Assembly: GCA_041178325.1 (NCBI GenBank)
Contig: JBEGVN010000088.1
Coordinates: forward strand, 21,526 to 85,525
DNA: 64,000 nt
Direction of reading: 5' to 3'
Source: UBA6136 sp041178325
Lineage (GTDB): Bacteria; Pseudomonadota; Gammaproteobacteria; Methylococcales; Methylococcaceae
The position numbers were made by a program, and so were the translations under genes. Of this stretch, positions 33,873-42,442 are shown piece by piece (positions within the stretch are counted from its first letter, which is position 1; each line of letters opens with the position of its first letter). Below the pieces are notes generated by a model that saw only the letters and a program-made list of their open reading frames with translations, searched no databases and was not told the origin of the DNA.

Positions 33873-34508
33873 ATGCCCATGCACTCTCCTCAGCCTTTTC
33901 CCGCTCAAGGTCTTTATGTGATCACAAGAGATCCCCACGGGGATCGAACTGAACTGCTGAGTGAAGTGAAAGCTGCGATCCTTGGTGGAGCGGGTGTGGT
34001 TCAGTACCGTGCCAAGGAGGGGCGGGGTTCGAAAGACGAGGCTATTAGACTTTTGGCGCTTTGTCGGGAGCTCTGTGTTCCCCTGATCATCAACGATGAT
34101 CTCGAATTGGCTTCGGCTATTGGGGCCGATGGCGTTCATCTGGGGCGAGAAGATGATGCCTTGACGCTTGCGCGTGAGGTTCTGGGACCCCAAGGTATTG
34201 TCGGTGTTTCGTGTTACGACGATTTGAACCGCGCCGTTCAAGCTCAAAATGACGGGGCGAGCTACGTTGCTTTTGGCCGATTTTTTCCGTCGCTGACCAA
34301 GCCGCAAGCGCCTTGTGCTAGCCCTGATACGCTTCGCGAGGCTCGGTCGGTATTAAAGCTTCCGATTGTCGCGATTGGCGGGATCACCCGTGAGAACGGG
34401 AGGAGTTTGATTTCGGCGGGTGCCGATGTCCTTGCTGTGATCGAGGGGGTATTCGGGGAGCAAAGCCCGGAAAGCGCTGCGCGCGAATTCCAGGCTATGT
34501 GGCGTTAG
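33873..34508 (+). CDS. thiE: Thiamine-phosphate synthase
   Basis: Couples the thiazole and pyrimidine halves of thiamine; 211 residues. VVQYRAKEGRG (family VQLR.K), PLIINDDLELASAIGADGVHLGREDD with the metal-binding Asp (about 69-95), YVAFGRFFPSLTKPQAP (family YxGxGPxxxTxTK) and PIVAIGGITRENG are present. The usual Gly-Pro of the phosphate loop is FF here, as in the ThiE of several Gammaproteobacteria. Only 11 bases separate it from the channel gene, so no TPP riboswitch can fit directly before it. Convergent with nrdB. Confidence 0.93.
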   Translation: MPMHSPQPFPAQGLYVITRDPHGDRTELLSEVKAAILGGAGVVQYRAKEGRGSKDEAIRLLALCRELCVPLIINDDLELASAIGADGVHLGREDDALTLAREVLGPQGIVGVSCYDDLNRAVQAQNDGASYVAFGRFFPSLTKPQAPCASPDTLREARSVLKLPIVAIGGITRENGRSLISAGADVLAVIEGVFGEQSPESAAREFQAMWR

Positions 34509-34511
34509 GGG

Positions 34512-35726
34512 TCAATCCCAGTTGAGGGCTCCGCCGGTTTGATACTCGGTAACGCGAGTTTCAAAGAAGTTCTTTTCCTTTTTAAGGTCCAGGATTTCGC
34601 TCATCCAGGGGAACGGATTTTGTGCTCCAGGATACTGCTCCGGAAGACCAATCTGGTTACAGCGGCGGTTGGCGATGTACTTAAGGTACTCTTCGAACAT
34701 ATTGGCATTCAACCCCAGGACGCCGCGAGCCATGGTGTCATGTGCGTACTGAATTTCAATTTCGACGGCATCCGTGATCAGTTTGATGATTTCTTCTTGG
34801 AATGCGCTTCCCCAAAGGTGAGGATTCTCGATCTTGATTTGATTGATTACGTCGATGCCAAAATTCATATGCATCGATTCATCGCGAAGAATGTACTGGA
34901 ACTGTTCTGCAGTTCCGGTCATCTTGTTTCGGCGGCCCATGGACAGAATTTGGGTAAAGCCAACGTAGAAGAAGATCCCTTCAAAAATTACGTAGAAAGC
35001 GATCAGATCACGAAGCAGACGCTGATCTGCTTCAGGAGTTCCGGTGCAGAAGGTCGGGTCTCCCAGGGACTGGGTGAAGGGCAGGGCCCATTCCGCCTTG
35101 CGTGAAACGGCAGGAAGCTCTCGATACATGTTGAAAACTTCGCCTTCATCCATGCCCAAAGATTCGACGACGTACTGATAGGCATGTGTGTGGAGGGCTT
35201 CTTCAAAGGCCTGTCGCAGAAGATACTGGCGGCACTCGGGATTGGTGATGTGCCGGTAGACGGCAAGCACAAGATTATTCGCAACCAGAGAGTCTGCGGT
35301 CGAAAAGAAACCGAGGTTTCGCTTGATGATGATGCGTTCGTCTTCGGTCAGACCATCGGCGCTTTTCCAAAGCGCGATGTCCGCATTCATGTTGATTTCC
35401 TGCGGCATCCAGTGGTTCGCACAAGCATCGAGATATTTCTGCCAAGCCCAACGGTACTTAAAGGGGACCAGCTGGTTGAGGTCGGCACGACAGTTGATGA
35501 TTTTCTTGTCATCAACCTGAATGCGCTTTGCGCCCATCTGGATTGCTTCAAGGCCTGTGGCGCCATGCTGGAGATCCGGCGTTAACGCAACGGTAGTCGA
35601 AGCACTCTCGGCACGTTCAAAGGCGCCGATCGAAGGCGTTGCGTCTTCGGATGCGCCCGTTTGCGGAGGGGCAATGCGGGGGTTTGAAGGCGAGAGTCCG
35701 ATCAAAGGATCATCCCAGTTCAGCAT
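34512..35726 (-). CDS. nrdB: Class I ribonucleotide reductase beta subunit
   Basis: Small subunit (404 residues) carrying the diiron site and tyrosyl radical used to make deoxynucleotides. Iron ligands appear in AFEEALHTHAYQYV (E-x2-H and the radical Tyr four residues after the His, about 170-183) and DESMHMNFGID, with an early metal Glu in the helix before. The start MLNWDDPL is chosen because the family begins so; 24 additional upstream codons are unlike it. The large subunit nrdA is not nearby. A promoter would lie in the AT-rich 100 bases upstream. Confidence 0.95.
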   Translation of the reverse strand: MLNWDDPLIGLSPSNPRIAPPQTGASEDATPSIGAFERAESASTTVALTPDLQHGATGLEAIQMGAKRIQVDDKKIINCRADLNQLVPFKYRWAWQKYLDACANHWMPQEINMNADIALWKSADGLTEDERIIIKRNLGFFSTADSLVANNLVLAVYRHITNPECRQYLLRQAFEEALHTHAYQYVVESLGMDEGEVFNMYRELPAVSRKAEWALPFTQSLGDPTFCTGTPEADQRLLRDLIAFYVIFEGIFFYVGFTQILSMGRRNKMTGTAEQFQYILRDESMHMNFGIDVINQIKIENPHLWGSAFQEEIIKLITDAVEIEIQYAHDTMARGVLGLNANMFEEYLKYIANRRCNQIGLPEQYPGAQNPFPWMSEILDLKKEKNFFETRVTEYQTGGALNWD

Positions 35727-35870
35727 TTTCCGTACTCCATGTAGAAAATCAAAGGAAACAAAGGGCGCAAATGATGCGATGACTCGATTATAGAGCAAGA
35801 TCTATATGTTGTGTCTAATTACATTGCAATCACAAGATATGGTGTGAAATGCTGTGTTTCCGGGAGGCAG

Positions 35871-35906
35871 AAAAAAGCCCGATCCTTTGGCAAAGGGCCG
35901 GGCTTT
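35871..35906 (-). terminator. Rho-independent terminator of gltBD
   Basis: AAAGCCCG (35874-35881) pairs with CGGGCTTT (35899-35906), with an inner CCTTT/AAAGG stem. On the minus strand it is followed by six T. It lies about 20 bases after the gltD stop. Confidence 0.8.
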
Positions 35907-35924
35907 GTGGGAATTGACGTAAAA

Positions 35925-37364
35925 CTAGCGGGGCAGTTCGCTACTTCCCATGAGGAACTCATCGACGGAGCGGGCGCATTGACGACCTTCCCGGATGGCC
36001 CAAACGACCAGTGACTGGCCGCGACGCATATCGCCCGCAGTAAAGACCTTATCAACCGAGGTCCGATAATTGTCAGTCGAGGCACGGACATTTTGGCGAT
36101 CATCGAGCTCCACGCCCAGTTCCTCCAGCATGCCATTACGAATGGGGTGAACAAAACCCATGGCCAGAAATACGGCATCGGCCTTCAAACTGAATTCGGA
36201 GCCTGGGACACGATTCATGGCCCAACGACCATTGTCCTGCGTCCATTCGACCTTAACGCAATTGATTTGTGTGACCTTGCCGTTTTGCCCTTCGAATGAC
36301 AGCGTATCGACGCTCCACATCCGTTCACAGCCTTCTTCATGGGAACTTGAGGTCCTGAGCTTGTTCGGCCAGTTCGGCCAGGTCAGTGCTTTGTTTTCTT
36401 TCTCAGGTGGCTTGGGCATGATCTCCAGCTGGGTGATGCTGGTCGCACCATGTCGGCGCGATGTGCCAATACAATCGGATCCGGTATCGCCGCCGCCGAT
36501 CACGATGACATTCTTGCCTGTTGCGAGGATGCTCGCAGCTTCAGCCAAGGTGTCGCCGGCATTCCGCTTGTTCTGCTGGGGAAGAAAATCCATCGCATAA
36601 TGAATGCCATCCAGTTCGCGGCCAGGGACCTGAAGATCTCGCGGATGCTCCGAACCTCCTGCGAGAATCACCGCATCAAAGTCCTTGGCTAACTGGCTTG
36701 CCGGAATGTCTTTTCCAATATGCCAATTGGGGCGGAAGAGAACGCCTTCGGCCTGCATTTGGGCAATGCGTCGGTCGATCAAGTGCTTTTCCATCTTGAA
36801 ATCTGGAATGCCGTAACGGAGCAGGCCCCCGATACGATCATTTTTTTCAAATACCGTAACTTCGTGGCCTGCCCGGACCAGCTGCTGCGCTGCAGCGAGA
36901 CCTGCAGGACCTGACCCTACAACAGCAACGCGTTTCCCGGTCTTGTGTGGTGCAATCTGCGGCTGAATCCAGCCCATTTCCCAACCCTTATCGACGATGG
37001 CGCACTCGATCGACTTGATGGTCACCGATTCATCCGTCAAATTCAGGGTGCATGCGGCTTCGCATGGGGCGGGGCAAATTCTGCCGGTGAACTCGGGGAA
37101 GTTGTTCGTGCTGTGGAGGACCTCGATTGCCGCTTCCCAGTTCTGTTGATAGACCAGATCATTCCAGTCAGGAATGATGTTGTTAACCGGGCATCCATTG
37201 TGGCAATAGGGGATCCCGCAATCCATGCAACGTGATCCCTGGCGGATCAGCTCCTCTTCGGAGAGGGGGACAACAAACTCCTTATAGTTCTGGACACGGT
37301 CAGCCACCATCGTATAACGACGGTCTTGACGCGAAACTTCCATGAAACCGGTGGGCTTACCCAT
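35925..37364 (-). CDS. gltD: Glutamate synthase small (beta) subunit
   Basis: Flavoprotein of 479 residues passing electrons from NADPH to GltB for ammonia assimilation. The N-terminal Fe-S domain has RCMDCGIPYCHNGCPVNNIIPDWN (about 47-70) and ICPAPCEAACTL (about 96-107). The FAD site GSGPAGLAAAQQL (about 151-163) and the NADPH site GGGDTGSDC (about 293-301) follow. Ends near AIREGRQCARSVDEFLMG. It follows gltB by 108 bases that include a hairpin, and a clear terminator closes the unit. Confidence 0.96.
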   Translation of the reverse strand: MGKPTGFMEVSRQDRRYTMVADRVQNYKEFVVPLSEEELIRQGSRCMDCGIPYCHNGCPVNNIIPDWNDLVYQQNWEAAIEVLHSTNNFPEFTGRICPAPCEAACTLNLTDESVTIKSIECAIVDKGWEMGWIQPQIAPHKTGKRVAVVGSGPAGLAAAQQLVRAGHEVTVFEKNDRIGGLLRYGIPDFKMEKHLIDRRIAQMQAEGVLFRPNWHIGKDIPASQLAKDFDAVILAGGSEHPRDLQVPGRELDGIHYAMDFLPQQNKRNAGDTLAEAASILATGKNVIVIGGGDTGSDCIGTSRRHGATSITQLEIMPKPPEKENKALTWPNWPNKLRTSSSHEEGCERMWSVDTLSFEGQNGKVTQINCVKVEWTQDNGRWAMNRVPGSEFSLKADAVFLAMGFVHPIRNGMLEELGVELDDRQNVRASTDNYRTSVDKVFTAGDMRRGQSLVVWAIREGRQCARSVDEFLMGSSELPR

Positions 37365-37439
37365 GTTGATTTAACCTCTATGTGACGCCGTCATCGGCAT
37401 CTGTGGAACTATTGTTCTCGAATCCTGGCGATTCAGTCG

Positions 37440-37465
37440 AAGGGCATCCCTGAGGACGCCCTTTT
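37440..37465 (-). terminator. Hairpin between gltB and gltD
   Basis: AAGGGC (37440-37445) pairs with GCCCTT (37458-37463), with an inner TCC/GGA stem. It has no good T-run on the minus strand, so it may stabilise the gltB message end or partly reduce gltD expression rather than terminate. Confidence 0.45.
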
Positions 37466-37472
37466 CCATTTC

Positions 37473-40400
37473 CTAGTGGCTCGCCTCAACTCGTTCCTGA
37501 GCTGCATGCATTTTTTCAAGCGCCAGGCGGTAGTCGACAGGCATGACCTTGACGAACTTTGGCAGGTACGTCTCCCAAGATTCCAGGATGCGCTTTGCCT
37601 TGGTGCTTCCGCTGTACTGGCTGTGTCGGGTGATCAGTGTCCAAAGACGCTTTTCATCATCACGGGTCATGTTGTGAAGGATATCGACAAGACCATGAGT
37701 CTCAAGATCGCCCCCCTGATGGGCTCTCTGTTCCAGTGCCCCGGCTTCGGCCGGAATGGGCTGTAGTTCGACCATGGAGAGATTGCAGCGATGCGTGAAA
37801 TCACCCGATTCGTCAAGGACGTAAGCCACACCACCGGACATGCCAGCGGCAAAATTACGGCCAGTTTCCCCAAGAACCACAACGATACCGCCGGTCATGT
37901 ATTCACATCCATGATCACCGACGCCTTCAACGACGGCAATCGCACCGGAGTTGCGAACGGCAAACCGCTCGCCGGCAACGCCGCGGAAATAACACTCACC
38001 TTGAATTCCGCCGTAAAGGACGGTATTGCCGACGATAATGTTCTGGTCGGCGACGATGGGCGATTCTTTCGGCGGATAAATCACAATGCGGCCGCCGGAA
38101 AGGCCTTTACCCACATAGTCGTTGCCTTCGCCGGATAATTCCAAAGTGATGCCGCTGGCGAGGAATGCGCCGAAGCTTTGACCGGCAGTACCGTTTAGTT
38201 TGACGTGAATCGTGTCGTCATTCAGTCCGGTATGGCCGTAGCGCTTGGCTACCTGGCCGGAGAGCATCGCACCAACCGTTCGGTTGAAGTTCCGTATCGG
38301 CAGTTCAAATTGAACGGGAGTTCGTGACTCCAGTGCCGCCTTGGAATGTGCGATCAGCTGATGATCCAGCGCCTTTTCAAGCTCATGGTCCTGTTTCTCC
38401 GTATTCAGGATGGAAACCCCTTCACCTGGGGTTGGCTTGAAGAGCAGGCGGGAAAGATCGATTTTGGAGGCTTTCCAGTGTGCAACAGCCTTGCGCATAT
38501 CAAGACGGTCGGTTTGTCCGATCATTTCATTGAATGACCGGTAGCCCAATTTGGCCATGATCTGGCGCACCTCTTCTGCGATGAAGAAGAAGAAGTTCAC
38601 TACATGTTCCGGTTGGCCTGTAAACCGTTTGCGCAGTTCAGGATCCTGGGTTGCTACGCCAACAGGGCAGGTATTGAGATGGCATTTGCGCATCATGATG
38701 CAGCCTTCAACGATGAGCGGAGCCGTAGCAAAACCGAACTCATCCGCACCGAGCAGAGCAGCCATAACGACATCTCGACCGGTTCGAAGGCCTCCGTCAG
38801 CTTGAACGCATACGCGTCCTCGGAGCTTGTTGAGTACCAGAGTCTGATGGGTTTCAGCCAGGCCGATCTCCCAAGGAAGGCCCGCATGTTTGATGGAGGT
38901 AATCGGGCTGGCGCCGGTGCCACCATCGTAGCCCGCGATCGTGATGTGATCGGCATGTGCCTTAGCGACGCCTGCCGCAACGGTTCCGACACCTACTTCG
39001 GAAACCAGTTTGACACTGATCCGGGCTTCTGGATTGACATTCTTGAGGTCATGGATGAGCTGGCCCAGATCCTCGATCGAATAGATGTCATGGTGAGGCG
39101 GCGGTGAAATGAGGCCAACCCCTGGGGTGGAATGTCTCACGCGAGCGATGGTGGCATCTACCTTGTGGCCAGGCAGCTGTCCACCTTCGCCCGGTTTTGC
39201 ACCCTGACTGATCTTGATCTGAATGTCATCAGCATTGACGAGATATTCGGTGGTCACGCCAAATCGACCTGAAGCGACCTGCTTGATTGCTGAACGCATG
39301 GAGTCGCCGTTCGCCAGCGGTTTGAAACGTTCGGCCAACTCACCGCCTTCACCCGTGTTGGACTTACCACCAATCCGGTTCATCGCAATGGCCAAGGTTG
39401 TGTGTGCTTCATAGGAAATCGAACCAAAACTCATCGCACCTGTGGCGAAGCGTTTGACGATATCCTTGGCAGGTTCAACCTCATCCAGCGGGACTTCAGT
39501 TCGGCTGTAATCAAAGTCGAGAAGGCCCCGAAGCGTGATCAAACGCTCGTTTTGCTCATTGATGGAGCGGGTATATTCAACATAAGTGGACCAGTTATTG
39601 GTCCGGGTTGCGTGCTGGAGCTTTGAGATGGTGTCTGGCGTCCACACATGATCTTCCCCCCGCACGCGATAAGCGTACTCGCCGCCGACATCCAATGCAT
39701 TGCGATAAATCGGCGCATCACCATAGGCCGCGCGGTGTCGTTTGACGGTTTCTTCTGCGATTTCTAGAAGGCCAGCGCCGTCGGTAGTCGCACTGATCCC
39801 GGGGAAATAGCGAGCCAGGAACGCATCACTCAGTCCGACCGCATTAAAGATCTGGGCACCGCAGTAGGACTGGTAGGTGGAAATCCCCATCTTCGACATG
39901 ATCTTGAGCAGGGCTTTACCAACGGCCTTGATATAGCGCTTGTGCGCCTCATCAGGGGCGATCTTTTCGGGAAACCCACGAATCAGGGAGGACAGTGAAT
40001 CGAAGGCCAGATAGGGGTTGATGGCTTCGGCGCCAAAACCGGCAAGCAACGCGAAGTGATGCACTTCACGGGCTTCACCGGTTTCAACAACCAGTCCGAC
40101 TTCCGTGCGTTGCCCCGTTTTGATCAGGTGAAAATGGACCGTTGCTGTGGCCAAAAGCGCGGGAATGGCTACATGTTCGGCATCCATCTTGCGATCTGAA
40201 ATGATCAGGATGTTATTGCCTGCAGCAACTGCCCGCTCAGCCTCTGCGCAGAGGTTTTCAAGAGCTCGCTCCATGCCGGGAGCGCCTGAGTCTGCTGGAT
40301 AGCAAATACTCAGGGTGGTGGTTTTGAATACGCCACTGGTCTTGGCTTCAATCCGGCGGATTTTTTCAAGATCCTTGTTGCTGAGGATCGGCTGATGGGC

Positions 40401-42101
40401 CTCCAGTCGCTTGTGCGTACCCCCATTCTTGAGATCGAGAAGGTTGGGGCGGGGGCCGATGTGGGTGACCAGCGACATGACCAGTTCTTCACGAATCGGG
40501 TCAATCGCAGGATTGGTAACCTGAGCGAAGGCCTGTTTGAAATAGTCGTACAGCATCCGTGACTTGGAGGACAGGACGGCCAAGGTGGCATCGGTGCCCA
40601 TAGACCCAACCGGTTCCTGTCCCGTCAGTGCCATCGGTGTCAGGAAGAACTTGATGTCTTCCTGTGTATAACCGAACGCTTGCTGGCGATCCAGCAAGGT
40701 CTTGTCATCGGGTGGCATGGCCGAAACTTCCGGAGGTAGCTTTTCCAGCTGAATCTGGGTTTCCGACAGCCATTTCTGGTAAGGGGCTTTTTCAGCAAGC
40801 TCAGCCTTGATCTCGGCGTCATCAATGATGCGACCCTGTTCCATGTCGATCAGGAACATCTTTCCGGGCTGGAGACGCCATTTCTTGATGATCTTGTGTT
40901 CAGGAATCGTCAGTACACCCATTTCCGAGGCCATGACGACATGGTCATCATCGGTGATCAGGTAGCGGGCAGGGCGCAAGCCGTTTCGATCCAGCGTCGC
41001 ACCAATCTGACGGCCATCGGTGAAGGCAACGGCAGCCGGACCATCCCAAGGCTCCATGAGCGCGGAGTGGTATTCATAGAATGCGCGGCGCTTCTCATCC
41101 ATCAGAGGATTGCCGGCCCATGCTTCAGGAATGAGCAGCATCATGGCGTGTGCCAGCGAATAACCGCCCATAACCAGCAGTTCGAGCGCGTTGTCGAAAC
41201 TGGCCGAGTCGGATTTACCCTCGCCGATCAACGGCCAGATCTTGTCAAGGTCAGCACCGAGAATCTCGGATGACATGGAATGACGACGGGCAGCCATCCA
41301 GTTGATATTGCCCCGGACCGTATTGATCTCTCCGTTATGCGCGATCATGCGGAAAGGATGGGCAAGATCCCAGGTTGGGAAGGTATTTGTGGAGAAACGC
41401 TGGTGAACGAGGGCAAGGGCTGAGACGACGCGCTCATCCCCAAGGTCCAGATAGTAGACCCCGACCTGGTCGGCGAGCAGCATGCCCTTGTAGACAAGGG
41501 TGCTGGAAGAGAAGGACGGGATGTAGAACATCTTGCCTTCTTCAAGTTTTAGATCACGAATCCGGTTATCGATTTGCTTGCGAATGACGAACAGCTTGCG
41601 TTCGAACGCAGCCTGATCCCTGCAGTTATCGCCTTGGCCAACAAATATCTGACGAATACGGGGCTCGATTTTCTTAACTGACTCTCCAAGTCCCGAACTA
41701 TCGACCGGAACGTCACGCCAACCGAGCAGCTTTTGACCCTCTGCCTTGACGAACTCCTCAATGATGGCCTCACAGGTCGCATGATGCGCCGGGTTTTGTG
41801 GCATGAAGACCATGCCTACGCCATAGGTACCCGCAGCCGGGAGCTTAATGCCCAGCTTCTGAGTTTCTTCGCGCAGGAAGGCATCGGGAACCTGAATCAG
41901 GATACCGGCACCATCCCCGGCGAGAGGATCTGCACCCACAGCGCCGCGATGCGTGATGTTGCGGAGGATTTCTAACCCTCGGCTTACGATATCGTGGCTT
42001 TTCTTCCCTTTGATATGGGCGATAAAGCCGACACCACAGGCATCGTGTTCGTTGCGGGGGTCATAAAGACCCTGTTGTTCCGGGATGGCGTTAAAACTCA
42101 T
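37473..42101 (-). CDS. gltB: Glutamate synthase large (alpha) subunit
   Basis: Converts glutamine and 2-oxoglutarate to two glutamates; 1542 residues. A short leader is cleaved to expose the class II amidotransferase Cys in EHDACGVGFIAHI (Cys22). RFSTNTFPTWDLAHPFRMIAHNGEINT is near 233-259, the FMN/synthase domain with GEGGQLPGHKVDATIARVRHSTPGVGLISPPPHHD near 980-1015, the 3Fe-4S ligands in CIMMRKCHLNTCPVGVATQ near 1135-1153, and the C-terminal GXGXG beta-helix follows. Probably expressed from a promoter 170 bases upstream with a structured leader. gltD is downstream. Confidence 0.97.
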   Translation of the reverse strand: MSFNAIPEQQGLYDPRNEHDACGVGFIAHIKGKKSHDIVSRGLEILRNITHRGAVGADPLAGDGAGILIQVPDAFLREETQKLGIKLPAAGTYGVGMVFMPQNPAHHATCEAIIEEFVKAEGQKLLGWRDVPVDSSGLGESVKKIEPRIRQIFVGQGDNCRDQAAFERKLFVIRKQIDNRIRDLKLEEGKMFYIPSFSSSTLVYKGMLLADQVGVYYLDLGDERVVSALALVHQRFSTNTFPTWDLAHPFRMIAHNGEINTVRGNINWMAARRHSMSSEILGADLDKIWPLIGEGKSDSASFDNALELLVMGGYSLAHAMMLLIPEAWAGNPLMDEKRRAFYEYHSALMEPWDGPAAVAFTDGRQIGATLDRNGLRPARYLITDDDHVVMASEMGVLTIPEHKIIKKWRLQPGKMFLIDMEQGRIIDDAEIKAELAEKAPYQKWLSETQIQLEKLPPEVSAMPPDDKTLLDRQQAFGYTQEDIKFFLTPMALTGQEPVGSMGTDATLAVLSSKSRMLYDYFKQAFAQVTNPAIDPIREELVMSLVTHIGPRPNLLDLKNGGTHKRLEAHQPILSNKDLEKIRRIEAKTSGVFKTTTLSICYPADSGAPGMERALENLCAEAERAVAAGNNILIISDRKMDAEHVAIPALLATATVHFHLIKTGQRTEVGLVVETGEAREVHHFALLAGFGAEAINPYLAFDSLSSLIRGFPEKIAPDEAHKRYIKAVGKALLKIMSKMGISTYQSYCGAQIFNAVGLSDAFLARYFPGISATTDGAGLLEIAEETVKRHRAAYGDAPIYRNALDVGGEYAYRVRGEDHVWTPDTISKLQHATRTNNWSTYVEYTRSINEQNERLITLRGLLDFDYSRTEVPLDEVEPAKDIVKRFATGAMSFGSISYEAHTTLAIAMNRIGGKSNTGEGGELAERFKPLANGDSMRSAIKQVASGRFGVTTEYLVNADDIQIKISQGAKPGEGGQLPGHKVDATIARVRHSTPGVGLISPPPHHDIYSIEDLGQLIHDLKNVNPEARISVKLVSEVGVGTVAAGVAKAHADHITIAGYDGGTGASPITSIKHAGLPWEIGLAETHQTLVLNKLRGRVCVQADGGLRTGRDVVMAALLGADEFGFATAPLIVEGCIMMRKCHLNTCPVGVATQDPELRKRFTGQPEHVVNFFFFIAEEVRQIMAKLGYRSFNEMIGQTDRLDMRKAVAHWKASKIDLSRLLFKPTPGEGVSILNTEKQDHELEKALDHQLIAHSKAALESRTPVQFELPIRNFNRTVGAMLSGQVAKRYGHTGLNDDTIHVKLNGTAGQSFGAFLASGITLELSGEGNDYVGKGLSGGRIVIYPPKESPIVADQNIIVGNTVLYGGIQGECYFRGVAGERFAVRNSGAIAVVEGVGDHGCEYMTGGIVVVLGETGRNFAAGMSGGVAYVLDESGDFTHRCNLSMVELQPIPAEAGALEQRAHQGGDLETHGLVDILHNMTRDDEKRLWTLITRHSQYSGSTKAKRILESWETYLPKFVKVMPVDYRLALEKMHAAQERVEASH

Positions 42102-42151
42102 TAAATACCTCGGTCAGGAATCTGAAGCCCCTTGAGCTCAGGCTGCGGCGA

Positions 42152-42172
42152 TGTCCGGCGTCAGCCCGGACA
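42152..42172 (-). promoter_or_regulatory. Hairpin in the gltB leader
   Basis: TGTCCGG and CCGGACA form a perfect 7-base stem around a 7-base loop, about 50 bases before the gltB start. A second hairpin (CGGCAC/GTGCCG, 42237-42254) lies nearer the transcript start. The stop codon of a small upstream frame falls inside the loop. Confidence 0.45.
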
Positions 42173-42232
42173 ATCGACCAGGGCAGTGGCTTGGCACCCC
42201 CGGATACCGTCAGCGACACGGGAGCCGGCCAT
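42161..42232 (-). CDS. Candidate 23-residue upstream ORF in the gltB leader
   Basis: Within the predicted gltB 5' leader an ATG opens 23 codons, giving MAGSRVADGIRGCQATALVD and three further residues. It ends in the loop of the hairpin at 42152-42172, so a ribosome on it would reach that structure. It has no strong ribosome site, and nothing but position and composition supports translation. It could be a leader peptide or simply part of a structured RNA. Confidence 0.3.
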   Translation of the reverse strand: MAGSRVADGIRGCQATALVDCPG

Positions 42233-42269
42233 CGAGCGGCACCACGAAGTGCCGAGCAAATGGCTCGAA

Positions 42270-42298
42270 AATATACTGTTTTAGCCCCTTTCTTTCAA
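42270..42298 (-). promoter_or_regulatory. Predicted sigma-70 promoter of gltBD
   Basis: Read on the minus strand, TTGAAA (42298-42293) and TATATT (42275-42270) are exactly 17 bases apart. The leader to gltB would be about 160 bases. The rest of the 340-base divergent region before 42443 holds a short AT-rich stretch near 42390 (GGTATATCAT) that may serve the other gene. Confidence 0.6.
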
Positions 42299-42442
42299 GG
42301 GATGGCCTATCACTCAGGGGTGTGGGTCGTCAAAAACTGACGGAATGGACCCCCGAAAGGCCTTAGTTCTGTCCACAGGAAAAGGGTATATCATCGGGGA
42401 GGGCTTGGCTGATCCCGATTATTTCAAATGAGGAAATTAAGG

